Below, one piece after another: positions 57,468-64,000 of a stretch of 64,000 nucleotides of DNA; within the stretch, counting starts at the first letter, position 1; the number at the start of each line of letters is the position of its first letter. Location: NCBI RefSeq assembly GCF_018881815.1, contig NZ_JACVPP010000001.1:248001-312000 (forward strand), in the 5' to 3' direction. The position numbers and the translations under genes are program-made. Under the pieces are notes generated by a model. That model searched no databases. It was not told the origin of the DNA and was given only the letters and a program-made list of their open reading frames with translations. This DNA is from Polynucleobacter sp. MWH-HuK1 (GTDB taxonomy: Bacteria > Pseudomonadota > Gammaproteobacteria > Burkholderiales > Burkholderiaceae).

Positions 57468-58805
57468 TTAAGCGCCCATCTTAAAGTTAGCTTTTTTCAT
57501 CAAAGAGCCGTATTGCTGCTGCATGACAAATGACTGGACTTGAGCCATGAAATCCATTGCAACAACCACAATAATCAACAACGAAGTACCGCCGAAATAG
57601 AACGGCACGTTGTACTTCAACACCAAGAATTCTGGCAACAAGCAAACCAGAACCATATAAATTGCACCAGCCAGAGTCAAACGCACCAAGATCTTATCGA
57701 TGTAACGCGCTGTTTGATCGCCTGGACGAATACCTGGAACAAATGCACCACTCTTCTTGAGGTTCTCAGCTGTATCGCGGCTGTTAAATACCAATGCGGT
57801 ATAGAAGAAGCAGAAGAAGATGATCGCAGCCGCATACAAAATTGTGTATACAGGTTGTCCTGGTGCCAAAGTAGCTGCCAAGTCTTTAATGATTCTGCTG
57901 AACATATTGGTTGGCTCGCCTGATGTGAACCAGCCAGCAATAGTTGCAGGGAACAAAATGATTGAAGAAGCAAAAATTGGAGGAATAACACCCGCCATAT
58001 TCAACTTCAATGGGAAGTAAGAAGATTGGCCACCGTATATCTTGTTGCCGACTTGACGCTTAGCGTAGTTAACCAAGATACGGCGCTGACCGCGCTCTAC
58101 AAACACCACAAAATAAGTCACTGCTACGCAAATCACAACGATGAGCAATGCAGAAATAATATTCATTGAGCCAGTGCGAACTAACTCTAATAAGCTTGCT
58201 AATGCATTCGGCAAGCCAGAAACAATGCCACCAAAAATAATAATGGAGATACCGTTGCCTAAACCACGCTCAGTAATTTGCTCACCAAGCCACATCAAGA
58301 ACATCGTGCCGGTTACCAAAGTTACTACAGTATTCAACTCAAACATCAAACCTGGGTTGATTACTAAACCTGGCTGAGCCTGCAAAGCAACAGAAATACC
58401 CAATGCTTGGAATGTTGCCAAGAGCACAGTTCCGTAGCGTGTGTACTGAGTAATCTTACGTTGACCAGCTTGCCCTTCTTTTTTCAAAGCCTCTAAAGAA
58501 GGTACAACGATGGTCATTAACTGCATGATGATCGATGCAGAAATGTAAGGCATGATCCCTAAAGCAAATACAGTGAAGCGAGATAAAGCTCCGCCTGAGA
58601 ACAGATTGAACATTCCCAAGATGCCGTCTTTTTGGCCAGAAAATAACTGTGCCAATTGGTCTGGGTCAATTCCAGGTACTGGAATATGTGCACCCAAACG
58701 GAACACGAGCAAAGCCAACACCAGGAAGACTAAGCGTTGGCGTAATTCGCCAAACTTGCCACCTGCTGCTGGGGTGCTTGCGTTATTGGTAGGTGCTAAT
58801 GCCAT
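57468..58805 (-). CDS. secY: Preprotein translocase subunit SecY
   Basis: The 445-residue channel protein has ten membrane helices. Family motifs include [13 protein letters not shown] near the N-terminus, the plug region after [41 protein letters not shown], and the C-terminal [14 protein letters not shown]. It exports unfolded proteins such as the porin and PBP1A precursors. It lies between rplO and infA. Confidence 0.98.
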   Translation of the reverse strand: MALAPTNNASTPAAGGKFGELRQRLVFLVLALLVFRLGAHIPVPGIDPDQLAQLFSGQKDGILGMFNLFSGGALSRFTVFALGIMPYISASIIMQLMTIVVPSLEALKKEGQAGQRKITQYTRYGTVLLATFQALGISVALQAQPGLVINPGLMFELNTVVTLVTGTMFLMWLGEQITERGLGNGISIIIFGGIVSGLPNALASLLELVRTGSMNIISALLIVVICVAVTYFVVFVERGQRRILVNYAKRQVGNKIYGGQSSYFPLKLNMAGVIPPIFASSIILFPATIAGWFTSGEPTNMFSRIIKDLAATLAPGQPVYTILYAAAIIFFCFFYTALVFNSRDTAENLKKSGAFVPGIRPGDQTARYIDKILVRLTLAGAIYMVLVCLLPEFLVLKYNVPFYFGGTSLLIIVVVAMDFMAQVQSFVMQQQYGSLMKKANFKMGA

Positions 58806-58822
58806 TTCTACTCAAAGACCTA

Positions 58823-59263
58823 TTAAGCCAACTCAACCAATTTGCCGCCAGCCGCTTCAATAGCTGCTTTAGCGCCAGCAGTTGCTGTGATCCCCTTAAG
58901 GGTTACAGCAATCTTTAGTTCGCCAGTCTTGATAACCTTTACTGCATTAATCTGCTCACCAGCAAAACCATGAGCCTTCAATACCAATAGGTCTACTTCT
59001 GGCAAATTGATTTTTGCTAAGTCGTTCAATGTAATTTGACCAACATGACGACGTGTCAAAGACACGAAACCACGTTTTGGCAAACGACGGTACATAGGCA
59101 TCTGACCGCCTTCAAATCCAACCTTGTGGAAACCACCAGAACGGGATTTTTGACCTTTGTGACCACGGCCAGCAGTTTTACCAAGACCTGAACCAATGCC
59201 GCGACCAACGCGACGACGGTTTTTCTTGGAGCCTTCTGCAGGTTTAATTGTGTTGAGTTGCAT
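58823..59263 (-). CDS. rplO: 50S ribosomal protein L15
   Basis: The 146-residue protein has the long Gly/Arg/Lys-rich N-terminal extension ([20 protein letters not shown]) that threads into 23S rRNA. A globular domain follows, ending in [20 protein letters not shown]. It follows rpmD and precedes secY by 17 bases, as in the spc operon. Confidence 0.98.
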   Translation of the reverse strand: MQLNTIKPAEGSKKNRRRVGRGIGSGLGKTAGRGHKGQKSRSGGFHKVGFEGGQMPMYRRLPKRGFVSLTRRHVGQITLNDLAKINLPEVDLLVLKAHGFAGEQINAVKVIKTGELKIAVTLKGITATAGAKAAIEAAGGKLVELA

Positions 59264-59290
59264 ATTCTTCGCCTATTTACTTGCTAGTTA

Positions 59291-59479
59291 TTAGCCAATG
59301 ACTTTAACTAGATAAGAAACTTTATTAATCATGCCGCGAACAGCTGGGGTGTCTTCCAATTCAGCAACTGAATTGATCCGACCGAGGCCTAGGCCACGTA
59401 CAGTTGCACGATGGCTTTCGCGTGTACCGATCAAGCTGCGTACTAATTGCAGTTTGACTTTGGAGTTAGATGTTGTCAT
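59291..59479 (-). CDS. rpmD: 50S ribosomal protein L30
   Basis: The 62-residue protein has [28 protein letters not shown] sequence (divided at IGT) and the end [16 protein letters not shown]. It is the short bacterial L30. It follows rpsE by 24 bases and precedes rplO. Confidence 0.97.
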   Translation of the reverse strand: MTTSNSKVKLQLVRSLIGTRESHRATVRGLGLGRINSVAELEDTPAVRGMINKVSYLVKVIG

Positions 59480-59503
59480 TTATAGATTCCTAATCTTTTG
59501 GTC

Positions 59504-60022
59504 TTAGCCGAGAATCTCTTCAACTGACTTACCGCGCTTAGCAGCAATCTCAGCAGGAGTACTCATCTTGCTCAAACCATCAATGGTTGCACGAACCAAG
59601 TTATATGGGTTTGTCGAGCCGAGTGACTTAGCAACCACGTTAGTTACACCCATTACGTCGAAAATCGCGCGCATTGGGCCACCAGCAATAATTCCAGTAC
59701 CGTCTTTAGCTGGAGAAATCAAAACACGTGACGCGCCATGTTGACCAGTAACAGTGTGCTGCAAAGTGCCTTTACGCAAAGTAACTTTGATCATCTTGCG
59801 ACGTGCTTCGTCCATTGCTTTTTGAACAGCAACTGGAACTTCTTTAGATTTGCCTTTACCCATGCCGATTCGGCCGTCGCCATCGCCAACTACAGTGAGT
59901 GCAGCGAAGCCGAGAATACGACCACCCTTAACTACTTTAGTTACACGATTAACAGCAATCATCTTCTCGCGAAGACCATCATCACGCTCTTCGTTTTGCA
60001 TCTTAGTTTGCATTTTTGCCAT
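59504..60022 (-). CDS. rpsE: 30S ribosomal protein S5
   Basis: The 172-residue protein has [19 protein letters not shown] and [20 protein letters not shown] in the N-terminal double-stranded RNA-binding domain, and [20 protein letters not shown] in the C-terminal domain. It contributes to decoding accuracy. It lies between rplR and rpmD. Confidence 0.98.
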   Translation of the reverse strand: MAKMQTKMQNEERDDGLREKMIAVNRVTKVVKGGRILGFAALTVVGDGDGRIGMGKGKSKEVPVAVQKAMDEARRKMIKVTLRKGTLQHTVTGQHGASRVLISPAKDGTGIIAGGPMRAIFDVMGVTNVVAKSLGSTNPYNLVRATIDGLSKMSTPAEIAAKRGKSVEEILG

Positions 60023-60040
60023 GTTTTTTCCTAAACCCTA

Positions 60041-60394
60041 TTAGAACTTCAGGCCGGCTTCACGCGCAGCTTCAGCTAAGGCCTTAATACGGCCGTGGTA
60101 ACGATGACCGGAACGATCAAACGCAACATCAACTACGCCTGCCTTAACAGCACGCTCAGCAACTAACTTGCCGATTTGTTTTGCCGCTTCAGCGTTGCCG
60201 CCGTTTTTGATCACTTGGCGCATATCTTTTTCCATAGTTGAAGCAGCTGCTACAACCTTCGTTCCGCATGGGCTATAAACCTGAGCAGAAATATGGGAGT
60301 TGCTACGGATAACTGTTAAGCGATTTGCCAATGCTTCGGCAATGCGAATACGAGTCTGCCTAGCGCGTCTTTGTCTGGATTCGTCTTTATTCAT
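60041..60394 (-). CDS. rplR: 50S ribosomal protein L18
   Basis: The 117-residue 5S-rRNA-binding protein begins with a basic helix ([24 protein letters not shown]) and has [18 protein letters not shown] and the end [20 protein letters not shown]. It lies 18 bases before rpsE and 13 after rplF. Confidence 0.98.
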   Translation of the reverse strand: MNKDESRQRRARQTRIRIAEALANRLTVIRSNSHISAQVYSPCGTKVVAAASTMEKDMRQVIKNGGNAEAAKQIGKLVAERAVKAGVVDVAFDRSGHRYHGRIKALAEAAREAGLKF

Positions 60395-60407
60395 TTTCTA
60401 ATCTCGC

Positions 60408-60941
60408 TTACTTCTTCTTAGTTTCTTTCAGATGCACAACCTCATCCACATAGCGAACACCTTTGCCCTTGTATGGCTCTGGTGAACGGTAAGCGCGAAC
60501 TTCAGCTGCGACCTGGCCAACTTGCTGTTTGTTGGAACCTTTAATAATGATTTCGGTTTGCGATGGAGTCTCAGCCTTTACACCCTTTGGCAGGTTGTAA
60601 ATAATGTCGTGTGAGAAACCCAACTGCAATTTTAATGTTTCGCCTTGAGCAGCAGCACGGTAACCAACGCCTACCAAGCTGAGCTTACGCTCAAAGCCAG
60701 TAGTTACGCCAACAACCATATTGTTAACTAAAGCGCGGGCAGTACCTGACTGAGCACCAGCTTCTGGTGAGTCGTTATTTAAAATAACTGTCAATACGCC
60801 ATCTTCTTGTTTCAAACCAACAGAAGGGTGCAAGTTGTGCGTCAAAGTGCCCAATGGACCTTTAACAGTAATGTTTGCACCGTTGATGCTGATTTCAGCT
60901 CCCTTAGGAACTGTAATTGGTGATTTACCTACGCGGGACAT
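60408..60941 (-). CDS. rplF: 50S ribosomal protein L6
   Basis: The 177-residue protein starts [20 protein letters not shown] and has two homologous domains. The C-terminal one contains the hallmark [14 protein letters not shown]. It lies near the sarcin-ricin loop. It follows rpsH by ten bases. Confidence 0.98.
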   Translation of the reverse strand: MSRVGKSPITVPKGAEISINGANITVKGPLGTLTHNLHPSVGLKQEDGVLTVILNNDSPEAGAQSGTARALVNNMVVGVTTGFERKLSLVGVGYRAAAQGETLKLQLGFSHDIIYNLPKGVKAETPSQTEIIIKGSNKQQVGQVAAEVRAYRSPEPYKGKGVRYVDEVVHLKETKKK

Positions 60942-60951
60942 ATTTCGCTCC

Positions 60952-61347
60952 TTAAGCTACGTAGCAAATAACTTCACCGCCCACGCCTGTTGCACGTGCT
61001 TTACGGTCTGTCATTACGCCTTGAGGGGTTGAAATAATTGCAATGCCCAAGCCATTCATTACTTCTGGAATGTCATGACGGCCTTTATAGATACGCAGAC
61101 TTGGTGTTGATACACGGTCGATACGCTCGATAACAGGACGGCCTGCATAGTATTTGAGATCAATATGGAGCACTGGCTTAGCTGCTTCACCTTTGATTTC
61201 GAAACTTTCAATATAGCCTTCATCTTGCAAAACTTTTGCGATAGCTACTTTAACTTTTGACGACGGCATTGTGACCAAAGGTTTCTGCACTGCTTGCGCA
61301 TTGCGGATCCTTGTCAACATGTCGGCGATTGGATCGCTGATACTCAT
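60952..61347 (-). CDS. rpsH: 30S ribosomal protein S8
   Basis: The 131-residue protein has [20 protein letters not shown] at the N-terminus and [20 protein letters not shown] near the C-terminus. In E. coli S8 represses the spc operon by binding mRNA near the start of the L5 gene. It lies between rpsN and rplF. Confidence 0.98.
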   Translation of the reverse strand: MSISDPIADMLTRIRNAQAVQKPLVTMPSSKVKVAIAKVLQDEGYIESFEIKGEAAKPVLHIDLKYYAGRPVIERIDRVSTPSLRIYKGRHDIPEVMNGLGIAIISTPQGVMTDRKARATGVGGEVICYVA

Positions 61348-61371
61348 GAGTTCTCCTAATTCTTTCGCCGC

Positions 61372-61677
61372 TTACCAGCTGGCCTTGGTTAAACCGGGGA
61401 TTTCGCCACGGAAGGCGATTTCACGAATCTTGCTACGAGCCAAACCGAACTTACGGAATGTGCCACGTGGGCGACCGGTTAATGAACAACGATTTCTTTG
61501 ACGAATCGGGCTTGCGTTACGTGGAAGAGCCTGTAGCTTCAAGCGAGCTTCATAGCGCTCTTCATCGCTGCGTGATTGATCAGCAATGATCGCTTTGAGT
61601 TCGGCACGCTTGGCAGCGTACTTCTCTACAGTTTTTGCGCGCTTATTCTCGCGCTCAATCAGGGATAGTTTTGCCAC
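61372..61677 (-). CDS. rpsN: 30S ribosomal protein S14
   Basis: The 101-residue protein is the long, Zn-free form. It begins [20 protein letters not shown] and ends with the conserved [19 protein letters not shown] and [13 protein letters not shown]. The four cysteines of the short form are lacking. It lies between rplE and rpsH. Confidence 0.98.
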   Translation of the reverse strand: MAKLSLIERENKRAKTVEKYAAKRAELKAIIADQSRSDEERYEARLKLQALPRNASPIRQRNRCSLTGRPRGTFRKFGLARSKIREIAFRGEIPGLTKASW

Positions 61678-61686
61678 GTTAGCCTC

Positions 61687-62229
61687 TTAATTGCGGAAAG
61701 GGAATTTAAATGCTGCCAACAAAGCTTTTGCTTCTTCGTCGGTTTTAGCAGTTGTCGTAATACTGATATTGAGACCACGGAGGGCATCAATTTTGTCGTA
61801 TTCGATTTCAGGGAAAATGATCTGTTCTTTAACGCCGATGTTGTAGTTACCGCGGCCGTCAAATGCTTTGCCAGAAATACCGCGGAAGTCACGTACGCGT
61901 GGCAATGCAACAGTAACGAAACGGTCCAAGAATTCGTACATGCGTGCACCACGCAATGTCACCATGGCACCGATCGGGTAACCTTGACGAATTTTGAAAC
62001 CTGCGATCGCTTTTTTAGCTTTAGTTACAACTGGCTTTTGGCCTGCAACTTTAGTTAAATCGCCAACTGCATTTTCGATAATCTTTTTGTCGTTCACTGC
62101 ATCGCCTAAGCCCATGTTCAGGGTTACCTTAGTGATACGTGGAACTTCCATTACAGACTTGTAACCAAACTTGGCGATCAAATCTGCAACTACTTTGGCT
62201 TGATAGTGTTCTTGAAAACGTGTGCTCAT
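61687..62229 (-). CDS. rplE: 50S ribosomal protein L5
   Basis: The 180-residue 5S-rRNA-binding protein has [39 protein letters not shown], the P-site-tRNA loop region, and [19 protein letters not shown] at the C-terminus. It follows rplX by 16 bases. Confidence 0.98.
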   Translation of the reverse strand: MSTRFQEHYQAKVVADLIAKFGYKSVMEVPRITKVTLNMGLGDAVNDKKIIENAVGDLTKVAGQKPVVTKAKKAIAGFKIRQGYPIGAMVTLRGARMYEFLDRFVTVALPRVRDFRGISGKAFDGRGNYNIGVKEQIIFPEIEYDKIDALRGLNISITTTAKTDEEAKALLAAFKFPFRN

Positions 62230-62245
62230 AATTTCTCCGCGCCCC

Positions 62246-62554
62246 TTATGCGCTTAAAGTTGCGCCAGTGGTTTTGAGGAAACGCTGCTTTTTACCGTCA
62301 ACGAGTTTGATACCAACACGTGATGGTTTGCCGTTACCGTCAACCAAAGCCACATTAGAAATGTGAACAGGCATCGTCTTGTCAATCATGCCGCCAGTAA
62401 CACCAGCTGCTGGATTTGGCTTAACGCTCTTTTTATAAATGTTTACGCCTTCGATCACTAACTTGTTCTCGAGAACGGCTGTAACAGTTCCTTGCTTGCC
62501 CTTATCGCGGCCAGTCAATAGAACTACGGAATCACCTTTACGAATTTTTTTCAT
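62246..62554 (-). CDS. rplX: 50S ribosomal protein L24
   Basis: This 102-residue assembly-initiating protein has a KOW motif at the start ([20 protein letters not shown]) and the [20 protein letters not shown] segment. It is between rplN and rplE, with gaps of nine and sixteen bases. Confidence 0.98.
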   Translation of the reverse strand: MKKIRKGDSVVLLTGRDKGKQGTVTAVLENKLVIEGVNIYKKSVKPNPAAGVTGGMIDKTMPVHISNVALVDGNGKPSRVGIKLVDGKKQRFLKTTGATLSA

Positions 62555-62563
62555 ATCAGCCTC

Positions 62564-62932
62564 TTAAATAACTTCGGGGGCGAGAGAAACGATCTTCATG
62601 AACTTTTCAGTACGCAACTCGCGCGTCACTGGTCCAAAGATACGTGTGCCAATTGGCTCTAACTTAGCGTTAAGCAATACCGCAGCGTTGCCATCGAACT
62701 TAATCAATGAACCGTCTGGACGGCGAACACCCTTAGCAGTTCTCACTACTACGGCGTTATAAATGTCACCTTTTTTTACACGGCCACGTGGAGCAGCAGA
62801 CTTAACGCTGACTTTGATGACATCACCAATACTGGCGTAACGACGCTTAGAGCCGCCCAATACCTTGATGCACAACACTTCACTGGCGCCTGTGTTATCG
62901 GCAACCTGTAATCTACTTTCGGTTTGTATCAT
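62564..62932 (-). CDS. rplN: 50S ribosomal protein L14
   Basis: The 122-residue protein starts [20 protein letters not shown] and has [20 protein letters not shown] and the end [13 protein letters not shown] before [12 protein letters not shown]. It forms an intersubunit bridge. It opens the spc operon, preceded by a 184-base structured gap with a candidate promoter. Confidence 0.98.
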   Translation of the reverse strand: MIQTESRLQVADNTGASEVLCIKVLGGSKRRYASIGDVIKVSVKSAAPRGRVKKGDIYNAVVVRTAKGVRRPDGSLIKFDGNAAVLLNAKLEPIGTRIFGPVTRELRTEKFMKIVSLAPEVI

Positions 62933-62983
62933 TTCTAATCCCCAACTTATTGGCCAAAGGCAAACAGTCTTGGTTCCGTCTAT

Positions 62984-63007
62984 GGGTTTTAACGAAAGCT
63001 AAAACCC
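62984..63007 (-). other. Hairpin 1 in the rpsQ-rplN gap
   Basis: GGGTTTTA and TAAAACCC form a perfect eight-pair stem with an eight-base loop, about 52 bases upstream of rplN. It would lie in the 5' leader of a transcript started at the candidate spc promoter. Confidence 0.5.
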
Positions 63008-63026
63008 GGAATTAATGAAAAACACT

Positions 63027-63051
63027 GCTTCTCCAATAAAACCAGAGAAGC
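63027..63051 (-). other. Hairpin 2 in the rpsQ-rplN gap
   Basis: GCTTCTC and GAGAAGC form a perfect seven-pair stem around an 11-base loop. It begins about six bases past the candidate -10 box, so it would be at the very 5' end of the spc transcript. Confidence 0.5.
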
Positions 63052-63056
63052 CTTCT

Positions 63057-63086
63057 ATTCTACTACGTAAAACAGGGATTTGGGAA
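63057..63086 (-). promoter_or_regulatory. Candidate spc operon promoter ahead of rplN
   Basis: On the minus strand TTCCCA, an 18-base spacer and TAGAAT lie 125-154 bases upstream of rplN. Four of six -35 bases and five of six -10 bases match consensus. The E. coli spc promoter is in the same gene gap. Confidence 0.45.
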
Positions 63087-63106
63087 AAAACTTCGCCAAA
63101 ATCCCT
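63074..63106 (-). terminator. Possible weak terminator or attenuator after rpsQ
   Basis: AGGGATTTTGG pairs with CCCAAATCCCT (one mismatch) around an 11-base loop containing a T-run, and GTTTTA follows on the minus strand. It starts 11 bases past the rpsQ stop, where the S10 operon ends in E. coli. The U-tract is short. Confidence 0.45.
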
Positions 63107-63116
63107 AATAATTTCT

Positions 63117-63386
63117 TTAAATGCCCTTTGAAGCTTCAATCAAACGGGTCACAACCCAAGATTTAGTACGTGAAATTGGCTTAGATTCAGCAATTTCAAC
63201 GGTATCGCCCATCTTGTATGTACCAGCTTCGTCATGAGCATGGTACTTTTTGGATTGACCAACGTACTTACCAATCACTGGATGCTTAACTTGACGCTCA
63301 ACCAACACCGTCACAGTTTTTTGCATTTTGTCGCTAACGACGCGACCCACAAGGGTGCGGCGCAAGGGTTTAGATAATTCTGTCAT
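63117..63386 (-). CDS. rpsQ: 30S ribosomal protein S17
   Basis: The 89-residue OB-fold protein has [20 protein letters not shown] and [12 protein letters not shown] followed by [18 protein letters not shown]. It is the last gene of the S10 operon, 12 bases after rpmC and before the structured gap. Confidence 0.98.
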   Translation of the reverse strand: MTELSKPLRRTLVGRVVSDKMQKTVTVLVERQVKHPVIGKYVGQSKKYHAHDEAGTYKMGDTVEIAESKPISRTKSWVVTRLIEASKGI

Positions 63387-63398
63387 ATCCCTTTTTCC

Positions 63399-63593
63399 TT
63401 ATTTCTGTGCAGTCTTTTGGGCGATAAAAGTCTTCACACGAGCGATGTCGCGCTTATTTTTACCCAATTGGCTGGTATTTGTGAGTTGCTGAGTGCCTTT
63501 TTGCATGCGGAGCTTGAAACCGGTCTTAAGCAACTCGGTTAACTCTGCATTTAAAGCGTTCAGATCTTTTGAAACTAATTCTGTATTTTTCAT
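63399..63593 (-). CDS. rpmC: 50S ribosomal protein L29
   Basis: The 64-residue two-helix protein has [20 protein letters not shown] and the end [15 protein letters not shown]. It lies by the exit tunnel. The frame opens at 63611, inside rplP, but the ATG at 63593 gives the family start MKNTEL and a clean 14-base gap. Confidence 0.96.
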   Translation of the reverse strand: MKNTELVSKDLNALNAELTELLKTGFKLRMQKGTQQLTNTSQLGKNKRDIARVKTFIAQKTAQK

Positions 63594-63607
63594 AATTTCT
63601 ATCCCGA

Positions 63608-64000
63608 TCAACCTAAGTGGCGAATCACGAAAGTGGTCTGTAAAGGCAACTTAGCAGCAGCAAGCTTGAAAGCTTCGCGCGCCAATTGCTCATCAACACC
63701 GTCCATCTCGTAGAGCACTTTACCTGGTTGAATTTCAGCTACGTAGTACTCTGGATTACCTTTACCGTTACCCATACGTACTTCAGCAGGTTTTTGTGAA
63801 ATTGGCTTATCTGGGAAAATGCGAATCCAAATACGGCCACCACGTTTAATGTGACGAGTCATGGCACGACGTGCTGACTCAATTTGACGCGCAGTCAAAC
63901 GACCACGGCCAACGGCCTTCAATCCAAAGTCACCAAAGGCTACAGAACTACCGCGTGTTGCCACGCCAGTGTTGCGGCCTTTTTGTTCCTTACGATACTT
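63608..64000 (-). CDS. rplP: 50S ribosomal protein L16 (partial, 5' end missing)
   Basis: 130 residues are present, beginning [12 protein letters not shown] at the window edge; the family start MLQPKRR or similar should lie just outside, so about seven residues are missing. Motifs are [35 protein letters not shown], and [19 protein letters not shown], near the tRNA acceptor site. It is 14 bases ahead of rpmC in the S10 operon. Confidence 0.97.
   Translation of the reverse strand, partial: KYRKEQKGRNTGVATRGSSVAFGDFGLKAVGRGRLTARQIESARRAMTRHIKRGGRIWIRIFPDKPISQKPAEVRMGNGKGNPEYYVAEIQPGKVLYEMDGVDEQLAREAFKLAAAKLPLQTTFVIRHLG

Overview
The window looks like a compact, fairly AT-rich betaproteobacterial chromosome of the order Burkholderiales, most like the freshwater genus Polynucleobacter. 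That call rests on gene content and order recalled from the group, not on a search. Supporting points are a Burkholderiales-type porin, a phasin, Mla genes in the order mlaF-E-D-A-C-B leading to bolA-murA-hisG, a his-hinT-tatABC run, and infA-rpmJ inside the spc/alpha ribosomal cluster. Coding density is very high. No gene-free stretch exceeds 300 bases; the longest are about 190-210 bases. I see no rRNA, CRISPR, prophage or classical insertion sequence. The only mobile-type gene is a RAYT transposase.

Layout. 1-4.2 kb: end of rmuC, a phasin, an MHS-type transporter, a TPR glycosyltransferase-like protein and tRNA-Thr. 4.2-8.2 kb (minus): sspB, sspA and the cytochrome bc1 genes petC, petB, petA. 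8.3-12.2 kb (plus): mscL, a GT41/OGT-like TPR protein and a membrane-anchored HtrA protease. 12.2-18.4 kb: a glutamate/aspartate ABC transporter, a porin and a Sel1-repeat protein. 18.4-28.6 kb: tatCBA, hinT, the histidine genes hisE, I, F, A, H, B, D and G (minus) with hisC alone on the plus strand, then murA. 28.7-34.4 kb: bolA/ibaG, an ABC-2 exporter pair and the whole Mla phospholipid-transport operon. 34.4-40.7 kb: glutamate synthase gltD-gltB. 40.8-43.9 kb: RAYT transposase and PBP1A. 44.0-45.9 kb: a reduced secretin locus where relatives carry pilMNOPQ. 45.9-53.9 kb: aroK, aroB, cyaY, lptM, lysA, cytochrome c4, engB, hemB, dsbD and cutA. 54.1-64 kb (minus): alpha and spc operons and the end of the S10 operon, from rplQ to a partial rplP.

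Functionally this is a housekeeping region: respiration (bc1, c4, haem synthesis, frataxin), nitrogen and amino-acid supply (GOGAT, Glt uptake, His, Lys, shikimate), envelope building and maintenance (MurA, PBP1A, Mla, LptM, porin, MscL, HtrA, DsbD), Tat and Sec export, and translation. The Rieske protein encoded here carries a twin-arginine motif and should be a client of the Tat system encoded 10 kb away. PBP1A, the porin and the secretin all rely on the same envelope machinery.

The least ordinary parts are the two-gene mini-secretin locus, hisC turned round inside the his cluster, the RAYT gene and its REP-like inverted repeat at the mrcA/gltB junction, the bacterial OGT-like protein overlapping mscL, three convergent gene pairs whose stop codons share one TTAA, and structured gaps in the ribosomal cluster.
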